The translations under genes were made by a program, and so were the position numbers. 64,000 bases of DNA from Oreocharis arfaki (Eukaryota > Chordata > Aves > Passeriformes > Paramythiidae), in contig VZRR01014186.1 of NCBI GenBank assembly GCA_013398015.1, positions 554,434-618,433 of the forward strand. The letters run 5' to 3'. Every line of letters starts with the position of its first letter. Within the stretch, counting starts at the first letter, position 1. Under the pieces are notes generated by a model, which ran no database searches, was not told the origin of the DNA, and saw only the letters and a list, made by a program, of their open reading frames with translations. This document shows positions 51,195 to 64,000 of this stretch, piece after piece.

Positions 51195-51738
51195 ATAGAG
51201 AAGGGATTGTTCCACTCTCCTCTGTACTAGTGCAGCCCTGCCTTGAATATTGTGCACAGTTTTGGGTGCTGCAATGTAAGAAAAATATTAAACTATTAGA
51301 GAGTGTCCAAAGGAGGGCCACAAGGATGGTGAAGGGCCTTGAGGGGAAGCCATATGAAGAGCAGTTGAGATCACTTGGTCTGTTAAGCCTGAAGAAGTGG
51401 AGACTGAGGGGAGAACTCATTGCAGTCTACAACTTCCTAATGAGGGGAAGGGGAGGGTGACAGGACCCAAGGGAATGGCTTGAAGTTGTGTCAGGGTTGG
51501 TTTAGGCTGGATATTAAGTAAAGGTTTTTCACTGAGAGGGTGGTTGGGCACTGGAACAGGCTCCCCAGGGAAGTGGTCACAGCACCAAGCCTGACAGAGT
51601 TCAAGGAGTGTTTGGACAACATTCTCGAGGACATGGTGCTACTCTTGAGGATGCTGCTGTGCAGGGCCAGGAGTTGGACTCAATAATCCTTGTGGGTCCC
51701 TTCCAGCTCAGCATATTCCATGATCCTGTGATTCTATA
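51195..51738 (+). mobile_element. CR1 LINE, 5'-truncated copy with the end of the reverse-transcriptase ORF and 3' UTR
   Basis: The element starts inside ORF2 and runs to the 3' end tccatgatcctgtgattctatag. An open frame (51230-51460) encodes the C terminus of the CR1 ORF2 product, with the conserved order LEYCAQFW, LLESVQRRATRMVKGLE, LRSLGLLSLKKWRLRGELI and YNFLM. The 3' UTR follows, with cactggaacaggctccccaggg and gtgggtcccttccagctc. Severe 5' truncation is the rule for this family, so it cannot transpose on its own. It is the youngest-looking CR1 in the window. Confidence 0.93.
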
Positions 51739-54700
51739 GACACAGGTCCTGCATCACAGCACGAGATTAGTGCCCATCCTCAAGGCTTTGAATGACATTA
51801 GATTGTGTAGTCTCTTTCTCCATTAGGATTAGATATATTTGCATATGATGAGCTCTAAGAATGATCCTCGTTAGCACCTCTTCAGAGAAGACATACAGAC
51901 CTTCATATTATCTCTAAAGTTACATTTGTTCTGTTTCTGAGTGATTTTTGGTTTTTTAGGATACTGAGCGTGATCTAATTTTGCACAGCTCCTCCTTCCC
52001 CTTTCTCTTGTAGTATCTTCTAAAGCTGCTATATGCCTTCATTTTTAGCCCTCACTGATTTTAACTCCTCTGCCATGTTCCAGTTAAGCATGTTCACTTA
52101 AATGGAACAGTCACCTGCCCTTATCACTGAGAGGCACCCCGTATAAAAGATCTTAAAGTCCAAAGAGCAGCATATCAAAAAGGTTAACAGCAAATGAAAT
52201 GGTGCATTTCAGTGTTACTTAGGAACTTCATTAAAATTTAGTACCCATTATTGGTCTTTTTAAGATCCCAGCTCCCATTGAATCATCTGATTTTGCCCTT
52301 GTAGTTTCGTTAATAATTCAAAAACTTTTGTTTCAAACACCTCATGTCAGCATCTCTGTCAGTGTCATGCTAATAGTTTGAACTTCACCTGAATGTAAAA
52401 GGGAGGAGATCTGCACAGACAGAGAGAATGAAACCTGAATTCCAGGCTTGCAGTAGCAATCAATCAAAAGAAATGTATTTTACACTGAGAGATACTGCCA
52501 GAATAGAGATTTTTTTTAAAAAATAATATTTTACTGTATGATAAATAGAATCATATGTTTTTACTGCAGGGAATAGTCATAGAAAGTTATGCTATAAAAT
52601 GTGAGCTACAGATTATATCATGAAGACATCTCATAGTGGCTCATTGCTTCTAGTTAGCATAATATTGCCAAACACTTTCATTCCAATTATGAGAAATAGA
52701 GAAGAGAGAAGGAGAGACACAGACAGAAGGAGAGAAGAAGAGAGAGAAAAAGAGATTGTGGCTGAATCTTCAGGTTCTGACTTTTGTTTTAGTTAGGTTA
52801 ATTAGGACAATAATTTCGTAGGAAAGAGTAATAAAACTTTAAAAAAAGTTCCAATGTACTCCTCTACATTTATAAAATGCCTTTAGACATGATATCTCTG
52901 TAGAAATGCAATCTGTGTCTCTCATATTCTCTCTGTGAAAAGTATTTTTAAAACAATAAATACAAACATTTTTCGTTAAGAGAAAAATTGGTTGCCATAG
53001 AATCAGCAGTCTCCAGCAACCTTTTCTCTCCCTTTATGCACTCATAATGGAAACTGCTTTATATTTAAGCAATACCTAAAATGTTCTTATGTATGCATGA
53101 GACACGTGTTCTAAGATAATAAAAGGATTAGTTGCATTTGCTGCTGGAGGTGGCTCTTATTCAATGAACATGGATCTTGCCCATTGAAGGCTGATTTGAG
53201 TTGGTTTTCAAAAATAATATTTTAAGAATGACTGTTGCCCTGCTTTGTCAAGTACAAGAAAAAGTATTTGTCCACATCTATTTGCTTTTGCTGTTTACAG
53301 AACATGAAAAAACTAATAGTGCCTTTCTTGAAATAATGTCTAAGCTGTGTACAGAATATTGGCCATGCACATGGTGTCTCTCAACACATCGATGAAGAAA
53401 AAAAAAAAAAAAGAAAATAGTCAAGAGCCCCAGAGATTAATCTATATAAAGAATTTTATGCCAACATTTTTTAAAATTACACTTGCTTTTTAGACATCAG
53501 TTTCCAATGTCCTTTTCAGAAGTAGTTTTGAAACTGACTCTCAGAAAATAGGCATTTTTCTACCGAGACTTTGGAATAAAGGCACTCAGATTGGTGATTT
53601 TGAAGTTCTCACTCCACTTTCCTAATGTTCTGATCTGATCAATTCCCAAAACTCTAATTACTTCCTTAATATTATTGACAAGTATTTTCTTTTTTCCCTT
53701 TCCTTGATAGTTTTGCTTTTCCTCTAGAGCAAAACTCCTAAAAAAATCAGTTACTCAGAATGCTTTCAGGAGTGAAGAGGAAAGCAGGAGAAGCATTTAA
53801 TGCTTCCATGAGTATGCAGAATACTTTTGGTGGAGAGAAGCTGCTGACCTTTTCTCAAGCCTCTTTTTACTTCCTCTTACTGTTGGAACCAGGCTACACA
53901 CTACTTATGATTCTTCAAGTATCCATTTCATCAGCTTAAAGGAAAATAGAAATATCTACACTGAATTCAGTTTCAGAAAAGGATCAGCTGTCACTCAGAT
54001 GATTACGGAACTAAGACTTACAAAGGCTTGCACTTTTTGCTCTTTTTTCCCTCTTTCTCATACAGCAAGGAGAGATGGGATAAAGTCATCAGGTTTTTCT
54101 GAAGTGGGAATTTTTGGAATTCTGCCTCAGGGACTAGGAAATGAGAGTGCTATCACATAAACCTTCAGAAATCAGACAGAAGATCAAGCAGACATCCATC
54201 CAGAAATGATGTAAAGAGGACAGCAGGGTTTTTTTACCCAGAAATTTCATAGGGATCTTGTCACAAGGAAAAGAACAATCCAATATCTTGGATGGAGTCT
54301 GCCATGAAAAATGAGCAAACCATTTTCTTTCAGGGATTCTTCATGTAATCTTGACTATTTTTTTTTTTAAAGCAAAAATTGCTCTATATTTAAAAAGAGA
54401 AACAAGACATTTACATTTCTTGATGGACACCATATTATGCAGAAATTAAATGCTAGCATTTAGAAGGCAGCTTATGAGGTGATTGATTGGAAATTTTTTT
54501 CTGAAATGTTTCTGACAGTAAATGAATTGTCAAAACTGAAATAATTCCCAGAAAGATATTGCCTTGATTAAAAACTCAGTGAAAAAATTGAGAGAATGTT
54601 TAAGAGTGTCAAAGCATTCTTTCATACCCTTTGAGAAGACATTTGCATTTTAATTTCTATAAGACCATTTCCTTTTAAACCTGGTTTCAGATTCTTTCTG

Positions 54701-57700
54701 TATTTTAGGTTTTAAACTATTCTCAGTGCTGGTATTCTGGTGCCACTGATAATTCATATTCCTTTTGATTTACTGTATTAGATATCAAGGAAATAATAAA
54801 TATTTACACTGAGAAGAAACTGTCATGGATATTTTAGTATCTTTGTACTGGTTTTATGCTGTAATATCAAGAAAATGTTTTAAATTATACTCACCAGAAA
54901 AAAGGTAAAATGATGGATCTTTAGAAGAAATGACTATTCCATCTAAATGTCAGAATTTGGATGGTTTTGGAAAATCAGTATTATGAATTGATAAGCTTTT
55001 CATAGAATCATACATTGCAGAGGTAGTTTATGTTTTTAAATGTTTACCAGTGAGCTGTCTAGGCTATGGCAAGGCTTGTCTTTGTTGCAATTTGTTATTG
55101 GTTTCTTTCCCAGAAAACTTTAAAATAGTCAAACTCAGTACCTCAAAAAAAAAATGTGTTCAGCATTCAGACAGAGAGTGTTTAATATTGATAGGAAAAC
55201 ACATTTCAAAAACAGAAGTAGCAATGATTTCAATAATCAAAACATTTTGCAAACATTACTCTAAAACATTACTGTTTGAGGTCAAGGATTTCTTTTAGTG
55301 TATTTGTTTTTGTTTTTTCTTTATATTTCTGATGCTGCACTGAAAAGATGTTATTTAAAGCAATAAACAAGAGCTGGACATACAGATTTTTCATGTTAGA
55401 CCTTTATTCTCCCATCTTTTCTATAAATTGTCAAATTGGCAGAAAAATGAACCAATAAACACAATAAATGATATAAGAAAGAGGAAAGAATAAACTTATA
55501 GTTATCACCAGAAGGCAGTAGTCTCTTGAAAAAATAATGACAATTATTTTTACTTCTGTGTTACTAATGAATTTCAAATGCTGGTAGTTGGAAAACATTT
55601 TATCCTATTTGCAACTATGTGATACAGCACCATTCTGCAGCATTAGTTGTATAATTATGGTATGAACAAATCTTATCACCATTTTTCAATCTTGTATTAT
55701 ATGTAATATAAATATGTGCTTTTTACCTATAATATTATGCGCCGATATAATACTCAATACTTTTTTTACAAAATACCAGATTTGTGTCCAATGGAAGTTA
55801 ATGTTTTTTTCGTTGTCTTCTAGAAAATTGAATTGGAAAATCTAAAGACTGCTGAAATTTTCTGTCTCATAAACTTTGGTTAGTTAAAATTCCTACATAG
55901 TGCTTTCCCAAATCAGATAAAAATATTCCTAATTTACCTTTCAGGAATTTTGGGAAGATATTTATGAGTTTTTAAATTCGGTTTTATTGCTTTAAAGGCA
56001 TGATTCTATTAGTATGGTCCGTTGGAATGTATCCAAAATCTTTAGGTATCTCCTATTCAAAGATTTACCTTTTCAAGTAAAAAAGCCAAGATAAGCTAAA
56101 AATGGAAATATTCTATGGCCTTTAAACGGTCATCATCATTTAATACCTAGGAAAGTGCTTACAAAAATCACAGATTTCTTTTATTGCTAGTTACGGTATA
56201 TTCTTCTCTTCCATCTCGATTAAAATAAAGGATAGGGATGGAGATATGATCACTTTTTACAAGATTTCTTGTGGTATTACATATACTATGTACGTAATTT
56301 TTTGTAAGTACACTATGTAAGTAATTTAAAGTAAGTTTAAGGGCCACGGTAAATCATTACTTATGGAAAATGTTAAATATGTATGTAAGGTTCCTATCTA
56401 CCTATTAAAGCAGCTCTCTACTCTTTTTTTTTTTTTTAGCCATATTGTAGAACTAAATTCATGTGTTTCTGTACTTCCCCTTCTGCCCTGTTCTTTGTAG
56501 AGTGAAATTAAAACCTCATGCTTGAAAAAAGGCAGGAAGCTTTTTTTATACTGGTTGTTTTATCTCAGCTGAAGTAGTACTTTTCAAAACTGTTTTCTCC
56601 TGCCTCTTTCCTGCAAGTTAAGTTTCCAAAAAATAACACCATAAGTAGTTCAGAAAAATAAGATTCTAGAGTGTGGCTGGGGAAACAGCTCTTAGCATGC
56701 TGTGTGCTGACTGACTTTTTGTCTTGAAATCTTATTGAATACATTCCTGAACCCTTTGTTTTCCAGGCAGTGCCATCTTTTGCAGAACACACCATCAGCA
56801 TGCCTTATTAATACATCATTTGCATGACAGGTTCAATGGCATGCTGAAGCAACTGCTCATCAGAGCAGGAGCACAGTGATGATTTATCACTGTAGCATAT
56901 CATCAGAATGAGGCACACTAATAATACTAGATTAAAAAAAAATCTACAGGGGTATTATGCAGGAGTGGATTCAAATCAGGCACCAGAATGAAGGTATAAC
57001 TTATAAATCTTCAGCCATTGTCACTGATGTAACAGAATTTGCACTCTTGCAGAGTGTCACATTATTGTCTCCTAGATGCTTCTTCCCATCAGCATGAGCC
57101 CTGAGGCTCTGTGGACAGGTGAGGTGTTTGCTCACCAGGACAACTCTCTGATCTGTCTTGGCATGAGACAACAGTTAAACTGTTCCCTAGAGTCCAATTT
57201 CACTCTCTTCTCCATTATGGCTAATAGAGGCATGAGAATATGTCCCATAATATACTTGTAATGTTCTTCTGAGACATTCTGTTAGAGAGTATGTCCTGAA
57301 ATATGATGCAGTCAAAGAGAACTGTGGCATTTATTACCATTAGTTACAAGGTCAAAGTCAATGGCACACAAAGCGTGAAATGAAGATTAGATACACAGAG
57401 AATACTTTGCTTAGGGATTGTCTACTAAATATGCTCTTGCTGTTGGAAAGCTTTGCTAGAGAGGAGTATCAAATAAGCTGAAAAAAGTCTGCAAGAATAT
57501 CTTTTAAGGAAATTCGCAATACCTGAATAAATACTCATTTGGTCTCAATCTTAGGAACTTGGGAACTCTGCTACTTTTCTACAGAAGACATTGATGAACT
57601 CAGAATTCTCTGGGTATATCTTTAATCTTATTGAAGAGGCCCATCTTTTTTTGTTGCATGATCACACAGTGCACTATCTTTGACTAATAGGAAACAATTC

Positions 57701-59755
57701 CAATATGTCCGTGGAGCTGGATGTTTCCAACTAACCAATTGATTAATGTTAATTGGAAGCATCATAAATTTAATCATACAAAAGATCTGCTTATTAATTT
57801 AAATATCTATTTACTGTTATCTGTTAGCAGATGAAGAAAACTGTAACAAAAGATATTAACAAATTAATCACAAGATTTGTATAAATTTATATTCAGAACA
57901 ACCTATACACTTAGGCACATAGGACACACGATTCATATAATATCTAACTCAAAAGTATTTAGTACTCAAGAACGAAATCATATCTCATTAGTTAACTGAC
58001 TCAGAGAACAATACTTTCTGCCTGACTTATGCAGGCTATTTAGGAACAAGTATGAAGCCTATATATCTTCAAAGTAGTGTGCAAACCTTGGCAAACTAAT
58101 CCATTTATGCTAATCCATTTATTTAAAGCACTTGAATCTAAATGACCTTTATGAATCAGGCAGAACCTTTTTATGTTTTCACAGATTGGTTTCTACAGAG
58201 CCTTCCTCTATGGGTCATTTTCCTTTCTTTTAACCCACTGAACAAGACAAAACTGTCTGGAACTATCTGCGTGTTAGCCACAGTGCTAGCTTTGAAACTT
58301 AAGACTGGAAAAGAGAAACCATGCAGTTCCACCTGCTCTCCTCATTTGGATTTTTCTGTGTACCACCACCCTTTTTTTTTAATTCTAAGAAATCCTGATA
58401 ATTTTACCTGGAGGAAAGGACACAGCCAGCAATAGAGGAGGTATGGATTCTTTCTTCTCAAAGGGTACTTACATCAGTACATCTGTAGATGTGCAACAGA
58501 ATTTATTGGGTTGGGATGAGGGTTTTTTTGTGTGGATAGGCATTGTCCTCTTGCTGCTACAGGTTTTTACTGAACAGTTTCAATTAGTATTTCATTCGAA
58601 AACCAAGACCTTTCATATCTCTAGATGTCCACAGATGTAATCTTTACAAAGACTCTAGTATCATGTGTCCTTTTGTTTAGCATCCACAGTTTATTCTTCC
58701 CTTCGCTCCCACATTTAGGAACTATTTGGCTTAATTGTCACTTTTCTTACACTTGAGAAGAAAAATGATGTGTCAAAAAAACTTACCTTGTCATTTTATT
58801 ACTATTTCAACCTATAATTTCGCTGACACATTTGATACATAACAAAATAGATAATTAAGATACTTCACACTAATAATGTATATGAATTTAAACTAGTGGC
58901 TCTTTTTTTGTTTGTTTTTTAAATTCAGTATGACTTTCAAATGTGTATTTTAATTTACTTTGGTTCTATTGTTAGGATTGTCAAGGGTTTTTAATCATCT
59001 GACTTGTACATGCTATCTTATATTGAGGCAGTCCTGCTGAAGAACATAATTATTTGAAAGAACTGGAATTATCTAATGCAATCTAATGTGGTAAAAAATT
59101 GCATATTTTCTAGTCCCATCTTTTCTAGCTATTCAACAGCAGGATTCCCAGACCTATTTTAGAGGTTATCAGTAGAAGTGATTTTTCTCAGATTCAGATA
59201 ATTCTGAGTGGTTTAAGTCTTGGCATATACTGAGAGTTTGTATTTTTCCCTTTTTCTGCTATGTCCGACATATTTTGAGATGTCCCAGGGGTTCTCTTAT
59301 AAGTCTTCCATTCTTCATTGGCTGTCTGCTGCTTTTAACTATTCTGGTTTGACTGAGTGGTCCAGACTTTCATTGCTATCCAGGAGAAAAAAAAAAAAAA
59401 AGAGCTTATTTCTTTGGCTTTTAAAATACGTAATAAAATCATTTTTGTCCTACTGTCTTTTCTATGTCCAGTGGTGCTGGATGTATTATCTAAATTAAAA
59501 ACAACACTATTGTTGAAAAGAAATATAATTATTCCACTGATGTTGGCACTTATATCAAAGAGTTTTTAATTAGTGTTAAATTAATTGTACCCAGGATTAG
59601 GAACCTTCTTATGACAAGAAAAACACCAAGGTACTCTAATATTTATATGATAATGAACAGTAATATGTAATAAAATTTTATCACCGATTGCTGTATTTGC
59701 TTAGTTTGCTCCCTGTATCAGCCATGACTTAGTTTTGAACAACTTACTAATATTT
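51739..59755. other. Intergenic AT-rich DNA, no gene seen
   Basis: An 8-kb stretch without a gene that I can support. It includes a purine-rich tract (52688-52756) and an A run at 53397-53412. No other recognised element. Confidence 0.7.
52688..52756. repeat. GA-rich polypurine tract
   Basis: About 70 bases made almost only of G and A (gagaagagagaaggagag..., gaagaagagagagaaaaagag) with a few C and T interruptions. A decayed GA simple repeat. Confidence 0.85.
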
Positions 59756-60180
59756 CATAGAATCATAGAATGGTTTGGATTGAAAGGGACCTTAAAATTT
59801 ATTGAGTTCCAACACTCCATGGGCAAGGACCTCTTCTACTAGACCAGGTTTCTCAAAGCTCCATCTAGCTTGACCTTGAGTGCTTCCAATCAGGAACAAT
59901 CCACAATTTCTCTTGGTGACTTGTTTCAGTGTCTCAAAAACCTTACTGTAAAAATTTCTTCCTTATGGCCAATCTAAATTTACCCTCTTTTAGTTTAAAA
60001 CCATTGCCAGTTGCCCTGTTACTACAGGCCCTGTTAAAAAGTCTTTCTTCCTCTTCCCTATAATCTCCCTTCATAGGGAAGGTGAAGGTCTCTTCAGACC
60101 CTTCTCTTCTCTAGACTGCACAATTCTTGACCTGTCTCCATAGGACGAGTGCTCCAGCCCCCTGATCGTCTTTGCAGCTA
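59756..60180 (-). mobile_element. CR1 LINE fragment, antisense
   Basis: The plus strand starts catagaatcatagaatggtt, the reverse complement of a CR1 tail, and continues gaaagggacc...gttccaacactccatgggcaagg...gaccaggtttctcaaagctcc. It then runs through ccctcttttagtttaaaaccattgc...gccctgttactacagg, the usual antisense CR1 3' UTR, to the end of the ORF2 region (ccccctgatcgtctttg). It is 5'-truncated, about 425 bp. Confidence 0.92.
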
Positions 60181-60724
60181 TACATTTAGCCATGAAAGTA
60201 GTTCTACATATATGCTTTCATCTGTTTAAACCAAATATGTGATTTTGCTAGGCCAGGAATGCCTTTAATTATAATTCTCATTGGTCTTCTAAGGACAAAT
60301 TATTTTCCACATACCTAAACACTAGCATTGAGATGGGTCAGCACATTCAGCACATTTTCTAGCTTTTTCAGCTCACTCTGTTGTTATCCATGCAGGTTCA
60401 GTATCAGTTCTAAAATATTTCTTGCCTCACCAGACCTTGTTTGCCCTTGAATTCTCTTTGCTTAACAAGCTGTTCTTTCTTCATATTCTGGTTGAGTTCT
60501 AAGTGCTCAAGATACCAGTCTGCTGATTGTGCCAAAACTGAAGCTGAATCAGCCAGTGAAATTGCTTTGACATCTACAATGCTGGAAACATTACACTTTT
60601 CAAAGCCAAACTGAAGGCATTTCAAGATTATTTTTAGTTCCATGAATTTCAATTATTAAATGAATTAGATGTATATAATGTTTCATTTGGGACTGTTATC
60701 TGAAGATCTCTCTCCCGTTTCAGG
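60181..60724. other. Intergenic DNA between CR1 fragments
   Basis: No gene. An 80-codon minus-strand open frame lies here without a recognisable domain. Confidence 0.65.
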
Positions 60725-61226
60725 CTCCCCACCAAGAGAAAGGCACTTACGTAGAGAAATGAGCCCAGTGGAGGGCCACGAAGCTGGTCAGAGAGCTGAA
60801 GCACGTGGCATTTAAGGAAACATTTAGACAAGTACCTATTTAGCCAGGAGAACAGATAACTTTGGGAGATGTTATTATGGAAAACAACTACTTCAGCCAT
60901 GGGCACAAACAGGGTCAGAGCAGGTTCTTCTCAAAATGCAAAGTGAGAAGAAAAACGGCCATGGACAGAAACTGACACACATGAAATTCCAACTGTATAT
61001 ATTAGGAAGTATTTATTTATTTGTTTGCTTGTTTATGTTACCTGTAGGGTAGTAAAATATTGGAACATGGACCTATATAGTTTTTGTCTCCAGCCCTGGG
61101 GATGTTCAGAGCTTAGCTAGACAGAAGTCTGAGAAACTTGGTTTGATTATACTTGCTTTAAGCAAAGAATCACTTTGATAATGGTGACTTCTGGAAGCCC
61201 ATTTTGGCCTGAATTGTTCTATGATT
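60725..61226 (+). mobile_element. CR1 LINE fragment, diverged
   Basis: Plus-strand CR1 wording is visible in order: gtggagggccacgaagctggtcagagagctg, gcaggttcttctcaaaatgcaaagtgagaag, ggacagaaactgacacacatgaaattccaac, gtctccagccctggggatgttcagag, ggtgacttctggaagcccat and the terminal attgttctatgattctg. Indels and an AT-rich insertion (about 61005-61040) show that it is old. The tandem duplication at 61219 begins exactly at its terminal repeat. Confidence 0.82.
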
Positions 61227-62398
61227 CTGCTACACACATTTTGCACTCTCAGACTAAGATTTTTAATAATTGTATTATTTATTACTGTGTTTTGTACTGT
61301 AGTGGGAACTGTTATTTATATGTGCTCCAAGTTTGAATCAGTTAGCTGTACTCAACAGTATGAGATCAAGATTTTTTTTTCATTTGGCTTTGCGTGTGTA
61401 ACATCTAGGGAGTAAGGGAAACAGCACAAACTACTTGAATTAATTGAACAGAAAGAGAAAATAAATTACACTTACAGCTTGATAAGAGCAACTTTATGTC
61501 ACTTCCTGGGTAACAAAGATTGTAAAACACTGTGAAAGAAATAGCACCCCTGGCCTCTGCTTCTGGATGAATATCTGAATTCAAAGCTGTACCTCGGGCA
61601 ACTCAAATCCTCTGCTTTGGGCTGAAGTCCTCTAACAAAAGCTGCTGAAACTAGTATGGTTGGAGTCACATAGGTTCCAGCCGTATGCCAAACCCAAGCT
61701 CCTTTTCGGTGTCGCAGAACAGAATGGTATGTCATTAATTTGCTAACTATTTCTCAAACTCCCTTCTCTTAAGGTACTATGGCTTTTAGTAGAGGGAAGA
61801 CTTAATTNCTATGATTCTGCTGCTACACACATTTTGCACTCTCAGACTAAGATTTTTAATAATTGTATTATTTATTACTGTATTTTGTACTGTAGTGGGA
61901 ACTGTTATTTATATGTGCTCCATGTTTGAATCAGTTAGCTGTACCCAACAGTATGATATCAAGATTTTTTTTCATTTGGCTTTGCATGTGTAACATCTGG
62001 GGAGTAAGTGAAACAGCACAAACTACTTGAATTAATTGAACAGAAAGAGAAAATAAATTACACTTACAGCTTGATGAGAGCAACTTTGTGTCACTTCCTG
62101 GGTAACAAAGATTGTAAAACACTGTGAAAAAATGGCACCCCTGGCCTCTGCTTCTGGAAGAATATCTGAATTCAAAGCTGTAACTTGGGCAACTCAAATC
62201 CTCTGCTTCAGGCTGAAGTCCTCTAACAAGAGCTGCTGAAACTGGTATGGCTGAAGTCACATAGGTTCCAGCCGTATGCCAAACCCAAGCTCCTTTTCGG
62301 TGTCGCAGAACAGAATGGTATGTCATTAATTTGCTAACTATTTCTCAAACTCTCTTCTCTTAAGGTACTATGGCTTTTAGTAGAGGGAAGACTTAATT
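61219..62398. repeat. Tandem duplication, 2 x about 590 bp, with one N at the junction
   Basis: Copy 1 is 61219-61807 and copy 2 is 61809-62398. Both start ctatgattctgctacacac (copy 2 has an extra gct) and both end agagggaagacttaatt. A single N (61808) separates them. By eye they differ at roughly 20-30 positions, mostly single bases, so about 4 percent. Open frames inside are paired copies of each other and show no coding constraint. Confidence 0.93.
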
Positions 62399-64000
62399 AT
62401 GCACTTCATACAAAGTGGGAAGGTTCACCATAGTGAGTTTACGGAGAATTAGAATTTTCATTTGTGCTTTTGGTTGAATCATTTTGTATTTTATCTCGTG
62501 GTATTTGTGTTGCCCTACGGCAAATTATTGAGAAGTTAAAATAAATACTAACTTACTGTTTCAGTAGCATTTTATATTTGCTTTATGCTCACTTTCTATT
62601 GCTAATATTATTAGATAGTGAAGGACAAGATAGGATAAGTATTTTGGTTTGGAGGTTTTTTAATTAGTTACTATTAGTAAAGTCAGCATTTGCTAATATA
62701 TGCCAGACCATCATAATTATTGTAATTGATTCCTAGACTGAATAAAAGGCATAAAATTTAGTAGCTGATATAGTTCACTTTTCTTGTGACCAAATTATTT
62801 TATTTTTAATTCAATAGGCATGAAAATTACCAGTCTTTAAGCCTCACAGTAGACTGTCGTCATATCCTTCAATAAAGCGCATACTGTTTTTAATATCTAC
62901 TTGTTATGTTTGCTGTTTACAATACATCCTGCTCAGAGATATGGCAAAATTATGACAACTGCTATATATTACATGCTGTTTTTATACTTAGGAGTGCCAT
63001 AAAAAGAAACGTACTATCTTCCAGTTTTCATTTTTTGCTTTTAATTCCAACATTTGGAAAATTATGTACTTAATCGGCTTCAGTCCTAAATGTTTTCCAG
63101 GGATTTTATCCAGATATATTTAAAAGCATGACAAACTGTATCTCCAAGTAACATTTGTTGCCAAAAATTGAATTCTGAAATATAATTATCTATTATATTT
63201 CAGTGCACAGTATGGCACTGTGCTATGCAGAAAGAAATATAGAAGATAAGAGAACATAAAGAAGGAATGTCTCCTTTAATGGGATTACAAAATCAAACCA
63301 GAATGTTATGTAGATTTAGTGGTTGCTACAAGGCTTTCCTAAAGCGGGATGTTGAAGAAAATCAATAATGCCATATTGTGAGTTACTTTATTACGTAGGG
63401 GGAGAATGTGAAATTTTTGAAACCTGTGTACAATCAAGGTAGACTAGGTTAAACTAAATATTTTGAAATCAAAACAACGTCTCAGTTTTGTTCATGGCAC
63501 CGAACCTCAAGTCTGTTATTCCGGAATGAACTGACATCCAAAGATATCCTGGCTCCCAGCATTGGCAGAGGTGACCATGCATCAGAGGACTGCATTTCAC
63601 AACTGCAATGATACCTGCTGAAATGTTTCGATACTTTATGTATGCGTGCACAGAGCGTTGGCTCTGCAAGGGGGCATGGCTCTGACATTGTTTCCCCTGA
63701 CAGGCTAAATCTGCATGAAGGGAAGTCTGTTCCACTCTACTCCAATTTAATAATTCTTCTTGGACACACCAACATCCTCAGCATCTTTTAAATAATTTCA
63801 GATGTGTCACCACAAAAAGAGATATCATTAAAATGCTCATACTTAAAAAGCATATAAAAATGTTAAAACAAATTGCTGTCTCCAACAGATATTTAATGCC
63901 TATCTCATTCATAAGCAATGAAGCCATCTCCAGTCATGAAATACGAACCTAGTTGCTATAAGGCCATTCTATATACGTGATTACATTAAGAGTGTTACCT
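62399..64000. other. Intergenic AT-rich DNA to the window end
   Basis: No gene is recognised. A stretch at about 63480-63750 is less AT-rich and contains two overlapping minus-strand open frames, but nothing in them is recognisable. Confidence 0.7.

Noticed and set aside
54998..55024. tcatagaatcatacattgcagagg as a CR1 tail
   Set aside because: It resembles an antisense CR1 end, but the following bases do not continue as CR1, so it is too short to support.
61221..62326. Paired similar open frames on both strands
   Set aside because: They are similar only because the DNA is duplicated. The differences include indels and show no codon-position bias by eye.

Overview
The window looks like nuclear DNA from a bird. 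It is AT-rich, CpG-poor and intron-rich. It carries several CR1 LINE fragments with the typical TTCTATGA-like 3' ends, and a solo LTR of a type I recognise from bird genomes. It has no bacterial-style operons, RNA genes or CRISPR arrays. Four runs of N show that it is a draft assembly.

Positions 1-21427 (plus strand) hold the 3' part of one gene, a type II classical cadherin that I identify as cadherin-7 (CDH7). Six coding exons (3458-3711, 7465-7601, 9529-9650, 11128-11245, 13361-13612, 20934-21427) have canonical GT/AG borders and compatible phases. Together they give 459 codons including the stop. They encode the end of ectodomain repeat EC3, then EC4, EC5, the transmembrane segment and the whole catenin-binding tail. 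The signal peptide, propeptide, EC1, EC2 and most of EC3 must lie upstream of base 1. The 3' UTR starts at 21428, is interrupted by a 226-base gap, and may end near 23666.

From about 24 kb to 64 kb I find no gene. This is AT-rich intergenic DNA with scattered old mobile elements: a probable degraded endogenous retrovirus remnant (about 29.4-31.0 kb), a 780-bp solo LTR (32749-33528) with an imperfect 5-bp target duplication, a possible MIR-type SINE relic (about 39.2-39.4 kb), and four CR1 pieces (50.4, 51.2-51.7, 59.8-60.2 and 60.7-61.2 kb). A 590-bp tandem duplication lies at 61219-62398, with a single N at its junction.

I found no undescribed biological system. The observations most worth checking are: a possible intronic polyadenylation site that would give a secreted, truncated cadherin-7 (9651-9753); a 159-bp repeated block beside an mRNA-like poly(A) end downstream of the CDH7 stop; and the 590-bp tandem duplication, which may be real or an assembly artefact.
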